A stretch of 50,906 nucleotides of DNA from positions 1-50,906 of the forward strand of contig JAGTQX010000015.1 in assembly GCA_018396675.1 (NCBI GenBank), written 5' to 3'. Under the pieces are notes generated by a model. The model had not been told where the DNA came from and made no database searches. It saw only the letters and a program-made list of their open reading frames with translations. A program made the position numbers and the translations under genes. Position 1 is the stretch's first letter; each line of letters starts with the position of its first letter. This DNA is from Candidatus Bathyarchaeota archaeon (lineage in GTDB: Archaea > Thermoproteota > Bathyarchaeia > Bathyarchaeales > Bathycorpusculaceae). Below, piece after piece: positions 25,622-34,677 of the stretch.

Positions 25622-26350
25622 TTAGGTTTCTCGCCATTTCGCTTTGAAAACCACAAGCAGAATTGAAACAATCATCATTGCCAAAAGGACAAGCCAACGA
25701 ATCATGATGATTTCCAGCGTCAAAGACGAAAGTCCAGAGTAAGCCCTAATCAGTCCAGCAGCGTTGGATGTTGGAAACAAAACAGCTATCCAGCTTATTC
25801 CGCCAAGCATTTCTTCTGGGTAGTAGACTGGTGGAATGAAAATCAAGCCCAACCCGAGAATGTTAGACACGTTACTTAGAGTGTAAGCGCTTGTCTTTTT
25901 TAAGTATGTGGATATGACAAAGCCTATGCTGCTTAAAACAGCCCAGCACATGAGCAAAGCCACAATTGTCCACCCCAGCGATTGAAGAGGCAGAAAGCCG
26001 AATCCCAGGGCGATAGCCAAGAAGAAGACTATTCCTGGCGCTGAAAAAATTAGTGGAGCCATTGCTGCACCGAGCATGTATGAAAGCGGGTGGACGGGCA
26101 TGGCTACAATCATTTCCCTTACTTTTATGTATCTGTCCCATGTGATGTCTTGGATTGCTGACACTATGCCTATGAAGCCTACTGTTGAAATCATTGCTCC
26201 TATAAACCCGTAGCTTATTTCGCCGCCGAAAATCATTAAAAAGAAGAGCGGTACCGCGCTTATTAAGCCAATCATCATCAACATCAACGGTTGCCTTTTT
26301 AGGTCTGGAATGGACTTTAAGGCAGCAATCACAAAAGCGTCTTTAATCAT
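25622..26350 (-). CDS. ABC-2 type transporter permease
   Basis: This 242-residue integral membrane protein has about six helices: 25-45, 55-75, 100-122, 130-155, 165-185 and 215-237. A conserved GLIFIPPVYYPEEMLGGISW segment before the last helices is typical of ABC-2 permeases (DrrB/NodJ-like). The start ATG at 26348-26350 overlaps the ATPase stop by eight bases; a longer reading would lie inside the ATPase gene. With that ATPase it would form a half-size exporter, commonly for lipids, drugs or antibiotics. The substrate is unknown. Confidence 0.88.
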   Translation of the reverse strand: MIKDAFVIAALKSIPDLKRQPLMLMMIGLISAVPLFFLMIFGGEISYGFIGAMISTVGFIGIVSAIQDITWDRYIKVREMIVAMPVHPLSYMLGAAMAPLIFSAPGIVFFLAIALGFGFLPLQSLGWTIVALLMCWAVLSSIGFVISTYLKKTSAYTLSNVSNILGLGLIFIPPVYYPEEMLGGISWIAVLFPTSNAAGLIRAYSGLSSLTLEIIMIRWLVLLAMMIVSILLVVFKAKWRET

Positions 26351-27284
26351 TTTTTTGATTTTCGTTTTCTTCTCCTCCAACAAGTTTAACAAACACGTCT
26401 TCAAGCGTTATTGGTGATGCTTCAGCCTTTAAACCAGCTTTTAGGCTCTTCCGCACAAGTTCTATGGCTTCGTCTCCGTCTTTAACGTAAATTATCCGCT
26501 TGTTGCCAAACCTTACTGAAGAATTGCTGTTAAACATTTTATCTAAGGAGTTTAAGTTGCCCTCCACGACGACTCTGAATTTTTCTTTGACTGAACTTTT
26601 GATTTCTTCGACGGTTCCCTGAGATATTAATTCGCCTTTGCTGATTATGGCTAGTCTGTCGGAGACCATTTCAGCCTCTTCCATAATGTGCGTCGTCAAG
26701 AGAATTGTTTTGCCTTGTTCAACCATTTCCCTTAAAACAGTCCAAACTTTTCTGCGCGCCATCGCATCTAATCCACTTGTGGGTTCGTCAAGCATCAAAA
26801 CATCCGCGTCTGAAGCTAGAACCGACGCAATTATGGCTCTTTTTTTCTCTCCGCCTGAAAGCGCTGCGCATGTGCGGTTTCGTAAACTCCACAGTTCGAC
26901 AGCTTTTAGGGCTTTTTCTGCGGTTTCTGTCGCTTTCTGTTTAGTCATGCCGCGTAATAGCGAGAAATAGTAACAGTATTCCCATGGCGTAAAATTGCCA
27001 TAAGTAGCAACATCTTGTGGTACAACGGCTATGTGTTCTCGCACTTTTTCGGCTTGGTCTAAAGCGTTGAATCCTAAAACGTAGGCTTCGCCGCTTGTCG
27101 GCAGAAGTTGTGTTGAAATAATCCGCAGAAAAGTTGTTTTTCCCGCGCCATTTGGGCCCAACAAAGTGAAAAGTTCGCCTTTTTTAATTTCTATGTTGAC
27201 GCCTTTCAAAGCGTTCACGGGTTCTTTGCCATGGTATATTTTTGCAAGGTCTACGGTTTTCACGGCGTCCATTTTCTCAGCCAT
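26343..27284 (-). CDS. ABC transporter ATP-binding protein
   Basis: This is the 313-residue ATPase partner of the ABC-2 permease. Walker A is GPNGAGKTT (about 44-52), the Q-loop is VVPQDV, the signature is LSGGEKKRA, Walker B is DVLMLDEPTSGLD and the switch His is in LLTTHIMEEAE. The C-terminal 80 residues form the DUF4162-like tail seen in drug and polysaccharide exporters. The ATG at 27284 has no ribosome site, so the mRNA may be leaderless. The permease gene overlaps its 3' end. Confidence 0.95.
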   Translation of the reverse strand: MAEKMDAVKTVDLAKIYHGKEPVNALKGVNIEIKKGELFTLLGPNGAGKTTFLRIISTQLLPTSGEAYVLGFNALDQAEKVREHIAVVPQDVATYGNFTPWEYCYYFSLLRGMTKQKATETAEKALKAVELWSLRNRTCAALSGGEKKRAIIASVLASDADVLMLDEPTSGLDAMARRKVWTVLREMVEQGKTILLTTHIMEEAEMVSDRLAIISKGELISQGTVEEIKSSVKEKFRVVVEGNLNSLDKMFNSNSSVRFGNKRIIYVKDGDEAIELVRKSLKAGLKAEASPITLEDVFVKLVGGEENENQKND

Positions 27285-27373
27285 TTAAGGCGGGTATTTA
27301 ACTATGTCTGCGGAACCAGTTGTTAAGGATTATGTGCAAAAGTGGTCAGAGAATTGGTCCCTACTTTTTAGCC

Positions 27374-27889
27374 TCATAGAAAAGTTCGTGTTGAAGCAAA
27401 ATTCTGGTTGAAACTCATGTTTGCTGTACTCTTGTTTTGTTCGCCTCGTATTCCAATAGCTATTTCTATGAACTCTCTTAGCGTGTGGTTGGCGAATTCC
27501 CATGTTGGTCTTCCGTAAGTTAAGCCTGTGCATGTTGAATCTGCATAAATGTAAAGTGTTTTTCCGCCGAATGGGTACCGTGATTCTTTTGCGTTTCCGT
27601 ATTTTGGGTTGGTTAGGATTTTGAATGGCCAAAGTTTGCATGCTGCTGGTTTCATGTGTTGCAGTCCACACAAGTGCATGTTGTAGAACTTGTATAGGAA
27701 TATGCATGAGCCATCGCTTTTTCTTTTTAGGTAGAACTTGTTTAGGCTTGAGGCGGTTGTTTCGACGCCGTAGTTTTTAATTATGTTAATCCATTCTTGG
27801 AAGTTTATGACGACGCTGTAGGCTTTGCAGCATAAACCACACGTGTTGCATGTCCAATCTGCTAAACGTTGCCATGGAACAAACAGCAT
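27374..27889 (-). CDS. YkgJ-family cysteine-cluster protein
   Basis: This 171-residue protein starts with a CNTCGLCCK cluster, followed by GSCIFLY, HLCGLQHMKPAACKLWPF and further cysteines. This is the CxxCxxCC...C pattern of the YkgJ/CxxCxxCC family, thought to bind zinc or an Fe-S cluster. Function in the family is largely unknown. The C-terminal 40 residues are polar and not conserved-looking. It is one of two YkgJ-type proteins in this window (the other is at 35640). Confidence 0.82.
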   Translation of the reverse strand: MLFVPWQRLADWTCNTCGLCCKAYSVVINFQEWINIIKNYGVETTASSLNKFYLKRKSDGSCIFLYKFYNMHLCGLQHMKPAACKLWPFKILTNPKYGNAKESRYPFGGKTLYIYADSTCTGLTYGRPTWEFANHTLREFIEIAIGIRGEQNKSTANMSFNQNFASTRTFL

Positions 27890-27968
27890 AGGCTTTCCGA
27901 CGCTTTAGCAGTTTTCTGCACTGTAATTTCGTGTTTTAAAGCCTAGATTAAAAGTTTGTTTTTGGCTC

Positions 27969-28382
27969 TTATTTATTACAAAATGTTTTTAGTTTTTCCA
28001 CGATTTCTTTCGGTATTTGTGTAGCTTTCAATGTTTGTTTGTTAGTTGCTACTGCGACCACATAGCCGTTTGCCAACAGCTCCTTTGTTTCATTTTTATA
28101 AATTTTGAAGCCGTACTTCACTGCTTTTTCCTTTATTTCTTCCACTGTGAGCTCTATTTCAAGTAGGTCGTTGAATTTTGCAGGTTTTCGGTATTGGCAA
28201 AAGGCTTCAACACGTGGTATAATTATTTCCTTGTCTCCAAGCTGGTCAATTAAGCCTATATGCATATAGAATTCTTCTTCGGCTCTTTCAAAGAATCTGA
28301 AAAAATTTGAGAAGTGAACTATCTGCGCAGCGTCCGTGTCTGCCCATGAAACCCTATACAGTGTTTTGAAAGATTGCGGCAT
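27969..28382 (-). CDS. acyl-CoA thioesterase, 4HBT hot-dog fold
   Basis: This 137-residue protein is of the YbgC/4-hydroxybenzoyl-CoA thioesterase type. The catalytic segment is VSWADTDAAQIVHFSNFFRFFERAEE with the conserved Asp and the tyrosine-like position replaced by His. The RVEAFCQYRKPAKFNDLLEIEL strand follows. Members hydrolyse short or aromatic acyl-CoAs. It lies between the YkgJ and methyltransferase genes on the same strand, without overlaps. Confidence 0.88.
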   Translation of the reverse strand: MPQSFKTLYRVSWADTDAAQIVHFSNFFRFFERAEEEFYMHIGLIDQLGDKEIIIPRVEAFCQYRKPAKFNDLLEIELTVEEIKEKAVKYGFKIYKNETKELLANGYVVAVATNKQTLKATQIPKEIVEKLKTFCNK

Positions 28383-28415
28383 TATTTTTCCACGGCTTAA
28401 AGTGTTTTGATCCGC

Positions 28416-28919
28416 CTAGCCTTTACGGTATAGGTAAATGGTGTGTGACGGGTATCCAAGTTTTGGGTTTTCGCAGAAATTCTCAATTTTAGCTGGCTTC
28501 CAGCCTACAATTTCGTAGTCGTGGGAGACTATGCGCACTCCCTTTTTCAGTTCAGCTTCAAGTTTAGGCTTTATTTTCTCGTTAGCGCTTGTCGTCAAGT
28601 ATAAGAAGATAACGTCGGCCGATGTCAAGTCAACGTTGAACATGTCGCCGTTAACTATGGTTACTCTATCCTGCAAGCCTTCATCATAAATTGTGCTTAA
28701 GGCTTTTTTGGCAAGGTCTTCTCTTAACTCGACTCCGACGGCTCTGGCGCCAAACTCTTTAGCGGCCATTACAACAGTTCTGCCGTCTCCAGCGCCAAGG
28801 TCAAAGAAAACCTCGCCGGGTTTCAACTGTGCTAACGTTAGCATGTGGCGGACGACTGGAAGCGGGGTTGGAACATAAGGGGCTATAAACAGTGGGCATG
28901 CCTCCAATTGGTAAACCAA
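28416..28919 (-). CDS. aKMT-like protein lysine methyltransferase
   Basis: This 167-residue class I SAM methyltransferase closely resembles the crenarchaeal protein-lysine methyltransferase aKMT. Matching features are the N-terminal YVPTPLPVVRHML, motif I VFFDLGAGDGRTVV, the acidic VGVELRED, IVNGDMFNVDL, and the C-terminal KKGVRIVSHDYEIVGW ending in HTIYLYRKG. aKMT broadly methylates surface lysines of chromatin and other proteins. The start is a TTG at 28919; the family core begins about ten residues later. Family resemblance is strong by eye, but the substrate range is inferred. Confidence 0.78.
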   Translation of the reverse strand: MVYQLEACPLFIAPYVPTPLPVVRHMLTLAQLKPGEVFFDLGAGDGRTVVMAAKEFGARAVGVELREDLAKKALSTIYDEGLQDRVTIVNGDMFNVDLTSADVIFLYLTTSANEKIKPKLEAELKKGVRIVSHDYEIVGWKPAKIENFCENPKLGYPSHTIYLYRKG

Positions 28920-28949
28920 TATTTTTGTTCTCTTAAAAATTTTCCTAGT

Positions 28950-29294
28950 TTACGCCACGTAGGTTTCTCTCTTCGGCGTAGGTCTTCTGGATTCTCCGCA
29001 TTTCATGGCGCTTTGTGCGCACAGTTCCAAGTATTTCTCCTCGTCTCCGGTGCTTATGGCTTCGGCTGCTTTTCGGCAAAGTTCACTGGGTTCGTTGCAT
29101 CCTTCTTCTTTGCACAAGCCTGCTATAAAGAGGCAGATTTCCTGAACATCTTTCGGTTCGAGAACAGCCCTATTAGTGCGGATTAACAGACAGAGTTCTC
29201 TTGCCAAGACGCAGTTCTTAACGTATTTTACTCTGTTTAAAACTTCTTCGCGGAGTTTTTTTCGGCTTATTTCCAAGCTTTTTATCTCCCGCAT
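28950..29294 (-). CDS. conserved-looking Cys-rich alpha-helical protein
   Basis: I do not recognise this 114-residue protein. It is strongly helical and soluble, with seven cysteines (for example NCVLARELC, EICLFIAGLCKEEGC, ELCRKAAEA, ELCAQSAMKC) but no classical zinc-finger spacing. A tail of Arg/Pro/Lys ends the protein. The ATG at 29294 is preferred over an in-frame TTG at 29309; neither has a ribosome site. Its coding-like composition and its tight fit between the methyltransferase and lhr on the same strand support it being real. Confidence 0.55.
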   Translation of the reverse strand: MREIKSLEISRKKLREEVLNRVKYVKNCVLARELCLLIRTNRAVLEPKDVQEICLFIAGLCKEEGCNEPSELCRKAAEAISTGDEEKYLELCAQSAMKCGESRRPTPKRETYVA

Positions 29295-29369
29295 AAATTG
29301 TTGAAGCAATTAATGTTTACCCACATTAACGTGACCTCACATTTAAAAGTTGTTATAACGTTTGCCTAG

Positions 29370-32246
29370 CTACCAGAATCTTTTGCTTATGGCTTTGCGT
29401 TCCGCTTCAAGCACAGATTCGTAAAATTTATCGTTAAGCGTAGATTCTTTTTCAAGAACTTCTTTAACGTCGGATGGTTGAACTTTCCTAGCGCAAAGTG
29501 CCACAACTGCAGCTTTTCCATACTTCTCTATTAGATGCGCTGTTTGCAATGCTTGTTTTTGTAGTCGCTCTTCACTTTTCGTTAGTTTTTCACCTTTCTT
29601 TTCTATTAATGGCAAAAGTTTCTCTTCTTCAACTTTCAGAAGTCCAAGCGCTTCGGAACCGCATTTTGGGCAACGAGGTTTTGCTGGCAAGTCCTTGACG
29701 CGTATCATGTCCGCGTAGCTCCAACAGTTCGTGCAGATGAAGCTGCATGTTTCATTCAGCAACCTAGCTTTGGCTGATTCAACGAGTACAGCACGCATTC
29801 TTTCAGGCGGAATCAAGTCTGTTTTCATGCTGACACGTTCAATGCCTACACGTGCAACAGGCGTCGCGTTTCCGCCAGTTTCCACTTTTTCCACGCGTAT
29901 TTCGCCGTTTCGGATTCTCTCTAAAACATGCACAAGTTTTTCTAAGTCCAAGTCTTTTGTGAAAACTTCCTTTAAGGCTTCTTCGAATATTGGGGTTCCC
30001 TCGAAACTTTTCATAAGCCTCTGGAGACTCACGTTGCTGAAGTCAGCCCACCTTTCTAAAGCTCCGAAACGTCTTGCAACGTGAATCATCCGCCTCTTAA
30101 AAAGCCCAGTCTTCACAGTAGCCCTCCTTAACGTGTCCCTAACGGAGTGTTCACTCATTGAAGCCATCTCATTAAACAAGGCAACAAGCTGCTCCGCGTT
30201 TGCTGCTCCCATGGTTTGTACAAATATGCGGTAGGGGTCATGTTGAACAACAACTGCATAACCGACTTTTTCGGAGAGCAACTGTCCAATAAGCTGGGCT
30301 AAAGCCCTGTTCGTAAGAGAACCGAAGTAAACGTGAACTATGACGAATTCTTCCCAATCTTCGACAATAATTCGTTTATCCGTCGGAACAGGCACTCCAG
30401 AAGCAACATGCTCAACTGTTTCAGCCAAAGCACCCAAAATCGTATCTTTATCCGCCGGATACCGCTCACTCAACTTGACTGCAACCTCTTCATGCGACAA
30501 ACCCTTTTGCATATGCTCTTCAACGAAACCTCTTATGCTGCCGACTTCCTGCGCCACTTCGAAAGGCACTGGGATCTCCTCGCCTATCCAGCTTGGTATA
30601 GCCCCTGTTGGGTCGTCAACGGCCTTCACGTAAACCTTGTCTTCTGAAATGTGGAGAATCCGCCACGGGCTTCCACGGATTATGAATTTTGTTCCAGGCT
30701 TGCCATACTCCGCCATGAAAGCTTCGTCCAAGACGCCTACTGCTGAATCTGTTGCCTCGTCAATTACAAGATACTGTTTCTCTTCAGGTATCATTGACAA
30801 GTTGTCGAAGTAATATTCGAAAAGCGCCTTTGTTCTCCGCGGCTTCAAAACAACTTTGTCTTCGAAGGAAACCCAAGCTAATCGCGGAAAACGCTGGTGC
30901 ATGTATCTGAGGATTTTCTCGATGTCTTCCATCGTCAAATCAGCATAAGGATAAGCGTTCCTAAACATTTCCAAAATCTCGCCGAATTCAAGCCTTTTCT
31001 GTTTTAAGAGTAAGCCAGCTATCTGATGAGCAAGGACATCATAGGGCTTCGGCGGAATTTCAACAGGCTCCAAATCCTCTTTTACAGCGCGTCTTGCTAT
31101 GACTAAAGCCTCAAGCGTGTCATCCGAATCCATCGTGACGATTATCCCTTCAGCTATGTGTCCAATCCGATGTCCGCTTCGCCCGACACGCTGAATAAGC
31201 CGTGTAACTTGCCTAGGGCTCATGTATTGAATGACAAGGTCAATTCTGCCAACATCTATGCCCAATTCTAAACTGCTTGTGCAAACAAGCCCTTTCAACT
31301 CGCCGTTTTTTAAGCCTCTTTCAGCGGCTATGCGTGACGGCTTCGCCAAAGAACCGTGATGTATGGAGACGGGAAAATCTATGTCCCAAACTTTGAAGCG
31401 ACTTGCCAAAACCTCCGAAATGGCCCGCGTGTTAGTGAAAAGCAAAACAGACTTACGCTTGCTAATGTAATCGCGGATTATCCTAAGCCTCGCAGCCACT
31501 TCGGGATGCGTGTAAAGCTGCCCAGCAAGCCTAAAATCATCCGTGTCCGGCTTTGGATAAACTATTTTTAGATGCATTTTCCGCGCGACTGGAACATGAA
31601 CAATTTCCACGTGACGACCGTTTCCGACAAGAAACTGTGCAACCTTCTCGGGACTGCCAATCGTCGCGGACAAACCTATCATCTGAAAATCTTTTCCAAT
31701 CATAGCCCTGAGCCTTTCCAACGCAAGGGCAAGTTGGCTTCCCCGTTTGCTATCAGCCATTTCATGCACTTCATCAATTATGACCCAGCGCACCTGCTGC
31801 AAGTGTTGCCTCATAATCCAGCCGATTAAAATCGCCTGCAGAGTTTCCGGAGTAGTTATCAAAATGTCCGGTGGGCTTCGCGCTTGTCTTGCGCGTTCCT
31901 TTGTCTCAGTGTCACCGTGTCTAACCGCCAATTTCACGTCTAAGTTGTTGCACCACCATTCAAGCCTCTCAAGCATGTCACGGTTCAAAGCCCTCAAAGG
32001 CGTAATGTAAAGAGCCTTTATTCCCGGAGTTTGAGGCTCCTGCAAAAGCATGCTTAAAACCGGCAGAAAAGCAGCTTCAGTTTTACCCGTAGCCGTAGGC
32101 GAAATAAGCAGAACGTTTTTTCCCTCAAGAATCAACGGAATAGTCTTTTCCTGTGGCTCCGTCGGTTTCAAGAATCCCCTCTGCTCAATCAGCCTACGAA
32201 TAGGCTTGACAAGAAGGTCAAAAACGTTTTCGGAAGATTCCCTCAA
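29370..32246 (-). CDS. Lhr-family ATP-dependent helicase
   Basis: This 958-residue superfamily 2 helicase is of the archaeal Lhr type, linked to DNA repair and RNA handling. Walker A is SPTATGKTEAA (49-59), then the DEVHE box, GLSATIGSPEKV, TNTRAISEVL, CTSSLELGIDVG and QRVGRSGHR (motif VI). The Lhr-specific winged-helix and C-terminal domains follow. Near residues 840-880 two cysteine pairs (CTNCW...CPKC) form a zinc ribbon. The start is a TTG at 32246. Length and domain order are normal for archaeal Lhr. Confidence 0.94.
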   Translation of the reverse strand: MRESSENVFDLLVKPIRRLIEQRGFLKPTEPQEKTIPLILEGKNVLLISPTATGKTEAAFLPVLSMLLQEPQTPGIKALYITPLRALNRDMLERLEWWCNNLDVKLAVRHGDTETKERARQARSPPDILITTPETLQAILIGWIMRQHLQQVRWVIIDEVHEMADSKRGSQLALALERLRAMIGKDFQMIGLSATIGSPEKVAQFLVGNGRHVEIVHVPVARKMHLKIVYPKPDTDDFRLAGQLYTHPEVAARLRIIRDYISKRKSVLLFTNTRAISEVLASRFKVWDIDFPVSIHHGSLAKPSRIAAERGLKNGELKGLVCTSSLELGIDVGRIDLVIQYMSPRQVTRLIQRVGRSGHRIGHIAEGIIVTMDSDDTLEALVIARRAVKEDLEPVEIPPKPYDVLAHQIAGLLLKQKRLEFGEILEMFRNAYPYADLTMEDIEKILRYMHQRFPRLAWVSFEDKVVLKPRRTKALFEYYFDNLSMIPEEKQYLVIDEATDSAVGVLDEAFMAEYGKPGTKFIIRGSPWRILHISEDKVYVKAVDDPTGAIPSWIGEEIPVPFEVAQEVGSIRGFVEEHMQKGLSHEEVAVKLSERYPADKDTILGALAETVEHVASGVPVPTDKRIIVEDWEEFVIVHVYFGSLTNRALAQLIGQLLSEKVGYAVVVQHDPYRIFVQTMGAANAEQLVALFNEMASMSEHSVRDTLRRATVKTGLFKRRMIHVARRFGALERWADFSNVSLQRLMKSFEGTPIFEEALKEVFTKDLDLEKLVHVLERIRNGEIRVEKVETGGNATPVARVGIERVSMKTDLIPPERMRAVLVESAKARLLNETCSFICTNCWSYADMIRVKDLPAKPRCPKCGSEALGLLKVEEEKLLPLIEKKGEKLTKSEERLQKQALQTAHLIEKYGKAAVVALCARKVQPSDVKEVLEKESTLNDKFYESVLEAERKAISKRFW

Positions 32247-32383
32247 ATTCTTCTTAACCCCAAACGCGCTGATAGGAATAGCATAAACCCAAAGGTAAAA
32301 GCATTTTGCACGCGCAAAACATTAAAAAACACGTAACAGTTATCATGGAAAGATCGATTCAAAACGGAAAAGAGGGCATAGCC

Positions 32384-32941
32384 ATGAATGAAGTTATAAC
32401 AGTTATAAAAAATAGAAGAAGCGTAAGACATTTTAAAACAGAACAGATACGCGATTCTGAACTGCAAGAAATATTGGAATGTGCTTTGCTTGCGCCTAAC
32501 GCGCGGAACCAGCAGAAATGGCATTTTACAGTAATCCAAAACAAAAATATAATCAACAAAATGATAAACACCATGAAAGAGAACATGTTACGTTCAGGAA
32601 TAGAATTTTTGGCGGAGAGAGCAAAAGACCCAAATTTTAATCCCTTCGGAAACGCTCCAACAGTTATTCTGATCACGGCGGATAAAACTGCCCGTTTCTC
32701 CGAAATTGACTGTGCTTTAGCCGCTGAAAACATCATGATAGCAGCCGAATCGCTCGGCCTAGGTTCACATATAATGACTTCTACAGAATTCTTGTTCACG
32801 TTGGAAAAGGGCAAAGAACTGAAACGGGAGTTAGGCGTTCCAGAAGGTTACGAGCATGTCTGTGTAATAGCTTTAGGATACAAGGATGAAAATCCACCAG
32901 CAAAACCAAGAATCAAAGACGTAATCAACTACATAAAATAA
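32384..32941 (+). CDS. nitroreductase-family flavoprotein
   Basis: This 185-residue FMN-dependent oxidoreductase has IKNRRSVRHFKTEQI at the N-terminus (FMN phosphate contact), ALLAPNARNQQKWHF and the C-terminal HVCVIALGYKDENPPAKPR. The ATG at 32384 is preferred because AGAGGG lies eight bases upstream. An in-frame ATG at 32306 would add 26 unmatched residues. Family members reduce nitro compounds, quinones or iodotyrosine-like substrates; the natural one is unknown. It is divergent from lhr. Confidence 0.9.
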   Translation: MNEVITVIKNRRSVRHFKTEQIRDSELQEILECALLAPNARNQQKWHFTVIQNKNIINKMINTMKENMLRSGIEFLAERAKDPNFNPFGNAPTVILITADKTARFSEIDCALAAENIMIAAESLGLGSHIMTSTEFLFTLEKGKELKRELGVPEGYEHVCVIALGYKDENPPAKPRIKDVINYIK

Positions 32942-32978
32942 GTTCAACCATTAAAACAGCAACACAAACATTTTCTGA

Positions 32979-33230
32979 TTAAACATTTCTTGTTTCTTTT
33001 TTGCGTAAAATTCCAACAATGGGGAATTTCTTGAAAACATCTTCACCGTGAGGTGCTTGTTGCAATGCCGCTGTCAAATCTGCACCAGCCTCATGGAGAA
33101 CTTGATGTTTCCCATTTTTCCATAGAAAACTGGATGAGACATCGAACACTTTTCCCTTGTAAGCTATATAAGCTGGTTTTCCATTTTTACCGTTATATTC
33201 GGCAAGCTCTTTTTCTGTAAACTCCTTCAT
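32979..33230 (-). CDS. cytochrome b5-like haem-binding protein
   Basis: This 83-residue protein has the short prokaryotic cytochrome b5/steroid-binding fold: FTEKELAEYNGKNGKPAYIAYKGKVFDVS, then HQVLHEAGADLT and APHGEDVFKKFPIVGIL. Candidate haem ligands are His42, His46 and His61. The start is the ATG at 33230 behind GGATAGGT; a longer frame to 33269 would overlap the ZIP gene. It follows the ZIP transporter by 19 bases on the same strand, so co-expression is likely. Confidence 0.85.
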   Translation of the reverse strand: MKEFTEKELAEYNGKNGKPAYIAYKGKVFDVSSSFLWKNGKHQVLHEAGADLTAALQQAPHGEDVFKKFPIVGILRKKETRNV

Positions 33231-33249
33231 ACCTATCCTTTCCTTTTTT

Positions 33250-33999
33250 CTAAGCGAATATAAATTCAAGTAACATCATTACAATGAAACCTGCAACAAG
33301 GCCGAAGGTTGCTTGTCTTTCAAAACCTTTTCTGTGGCTTTCCGGTATAATCTCGTCGCTGACCACGAAGAGCATGGCTCCAGCGGCAAAGGCAAGTGCC
33401 CAAGGCAAAATTGAATGAAAAACAGATACAAGCGCAACGCCTAACACTCCTCCAATTGGTTCAACTAAGCCGGTTAATGTGCTATATCCAAGAGACTTTC
33501 GCTTGCTGTATCCTTCCCTTAACATGGGCAACGCTACTGCTAATCCTTCTGGCATGTTTTGAAGCCCAATAGCCATGGCAATCACAAATCCCGCCGCTAC
33601 GTCTCCGGTTCCAAAACTTACTCCAACTGCTAAGCCTTCAGGAAAATTGTGGATGGTGATCGCTAAGGTGAAAAGCCAAACTCGTGAGAGCCTTGAGGAA
33701 GGGCCTTCCGTGCCTAATGTTGGATGAAAATGGGGAATAAACCGATCCGCCAGATGCAACGCAACAGCACCTAATATGATTCCGAGAACTGCAACCCATA
33801 TACCGCCAGAGTCTATGGCTGGAATTAGAAGACTGAAGAATGTTGCGGCAAGCATTACTCCAGCAGAAAACCCAAGCATCACGTCCAACAATCTGTCTGA
33901 AACATTTCTTGTGAACAAAACTGGCAAAGCTCCAATGCCAGTGGCTAAGCCCGCGATTAAACTAGCTGCTGAACCAAGCCAAATGGTTTCTAAGCTCAT
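33250..33999 (-). CDS. ZIP-family metal transporter
   Basis: This 249-residue membrane protein has eight predicted helices. The ZIP metal sites are clear: TIHNFPEGLAVGVS in helix IV and GLQNMPEGLAVALP in helix V. A His-rich loop (RFIPHFHPTLG) precedes helix IV. It resembles the GufA/ZupT branch that moves zinc, iron or manganese into the cytoplasm. The ATG at 33999 is chosen over a TTG nine bases upstream. The cytochrome b5-like gene follows in the same direction. Confidence 0.93.
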   Translation of the reverse strand: MSLETIWLGSAASLIAGLATGIGALPVLFTRNVSDRLLDVMLGFSAGVMLAATFFSLLIPAIDSGGIWVAVLGIILGAVALHLADRFIPHFHPTLGTEGPSSRLSRVWLFTLAITIHNFPEGLAVGVSFGTGDVAAGFVIAMAIGLQNMPEGLAVALPMLREGYSKRKSLGYSTLTGLVEPIGGVLGVALVSVFHSILPWALAFAAGAMLFVVSDEIIPESHRKGFERQATFGLVAGFIVMMLLEFIFA

Positions 34000-34038
34000 A
34001 TCTAACAATTGACTTAACAGCTAAATAATATTTTTTTT

Positions 34039-34066
34039 AAAAAAAAGAGCAGAGAAAAAAGAGCGT
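34039..34066 (-). terminator. T-rich terminator after the DPSL gene
   Basis: On the minus strand the bases after the DPSL stop read CTCTTTTTTCTCTGCTCTTTTTTTT, a strong archaeal oligo-T terminator. The adjoining plus-strand T8 makes a perfect T8A8 block (34031-34046), which also lies in the ZIP promoter region. Confidence 0.55.
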
Positions 34067-34076
34067 CTTAAACCAT

Positions 34077-34628
34077 CTATTTCAGAAATTTTGAAACAAA
34101 TGGTGAAGTTTCGCCTCTGCGCATAAAGTGTCCAGATGGGCCTTCCCCCAAAAATTCGGAGAACCAAGACTCATGCTCAATTTCTTCGTTGAGAATAGCC
34201 AAAGCTAAGTCATATGTTCGGTGATCTTTTCCAGAAGTCATATTGCAAATATGCGTATACCCTCTTACAGCGCATCTTTCTGCTTCGACTAATACTTTTA
34301 AGATTTCTTTAACATTTGTCGGATCTTCAGGTAGTTTAGCTGGCGGACATGCCGACATGTCATGGAAAATCTTCATGTCTTCAGGTAACTTGCCGCCCAA
34401 CTCATATATGCGTGGAACAATCGCCTCAAAATGGTTGCGATCTTCAATACGGGCAGCTTCCGCAATTTCTTTTATTCCTTCTCCTTCAAGTCCGATAAGG
34501 TTGCATCGCAGAATCGTGTAATAGTAGTATGTTGTAAGCTCAGCTGCCGCATTTTTCACAAGCAATTCAACAAGTTGATCAACATTTATTCCAGCCTTCT
34601 CCACCATCTCCCGTGCCACTCTTGCCAT
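34077..34628 (-). CDS. DPSL (Dps-like) ferritin-like protein
   Basis: DPSL proteins (thioferritins) form 12-subunit cages that oxidise iron with peroxide and protect DNA. The 183-residue product matches the archaeal form: NAAAELTTYYYYTILR (Glu30), ARIEDRNHFE (62-68, His66), VEAERCAVRGYTHICN (Glu116) and NEEIEHESWF (Glu149, His152) give the ferroxidase site. Cys94 (MSACPP) and Cys119 (ERCAVR) match the DPSL-specific cysteine pair next to that site. A very strong GAGGAGGTGAT ribosome site precedes the ATG, predicting high expression. With ZIP, cytochrome b5 and nitroreductase it suggests a metal and oxidant response group. Confidence 0.93.
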   Translation of the reverse strand: MARVAREMVEKAGINVDQLVELLVKNAAAELTTYYYYTILRCNLIGLEGEGIKEIAEAARIEDRNHFEAIVPRIYELGGKLPEDMKIFHDMSACPPAKLPEDPTNVKEILKVLVEAERCAVRGYTHICNMTSGKDHRTYDLALAILNEEIEHESWFSEFLGEGPSGHFMRRGETSPFVSKFLK

Positions 34629-34677
34629 TTTATCACCTCCTCTAAAAACATATTTTTATATTAAATAATGGGCCTCA

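Noticed and set aside
32359-32814. 151-codon minus-strand open frame
   Set aside because: It is antisense to the nitroreductase gene and has no motif of its own.
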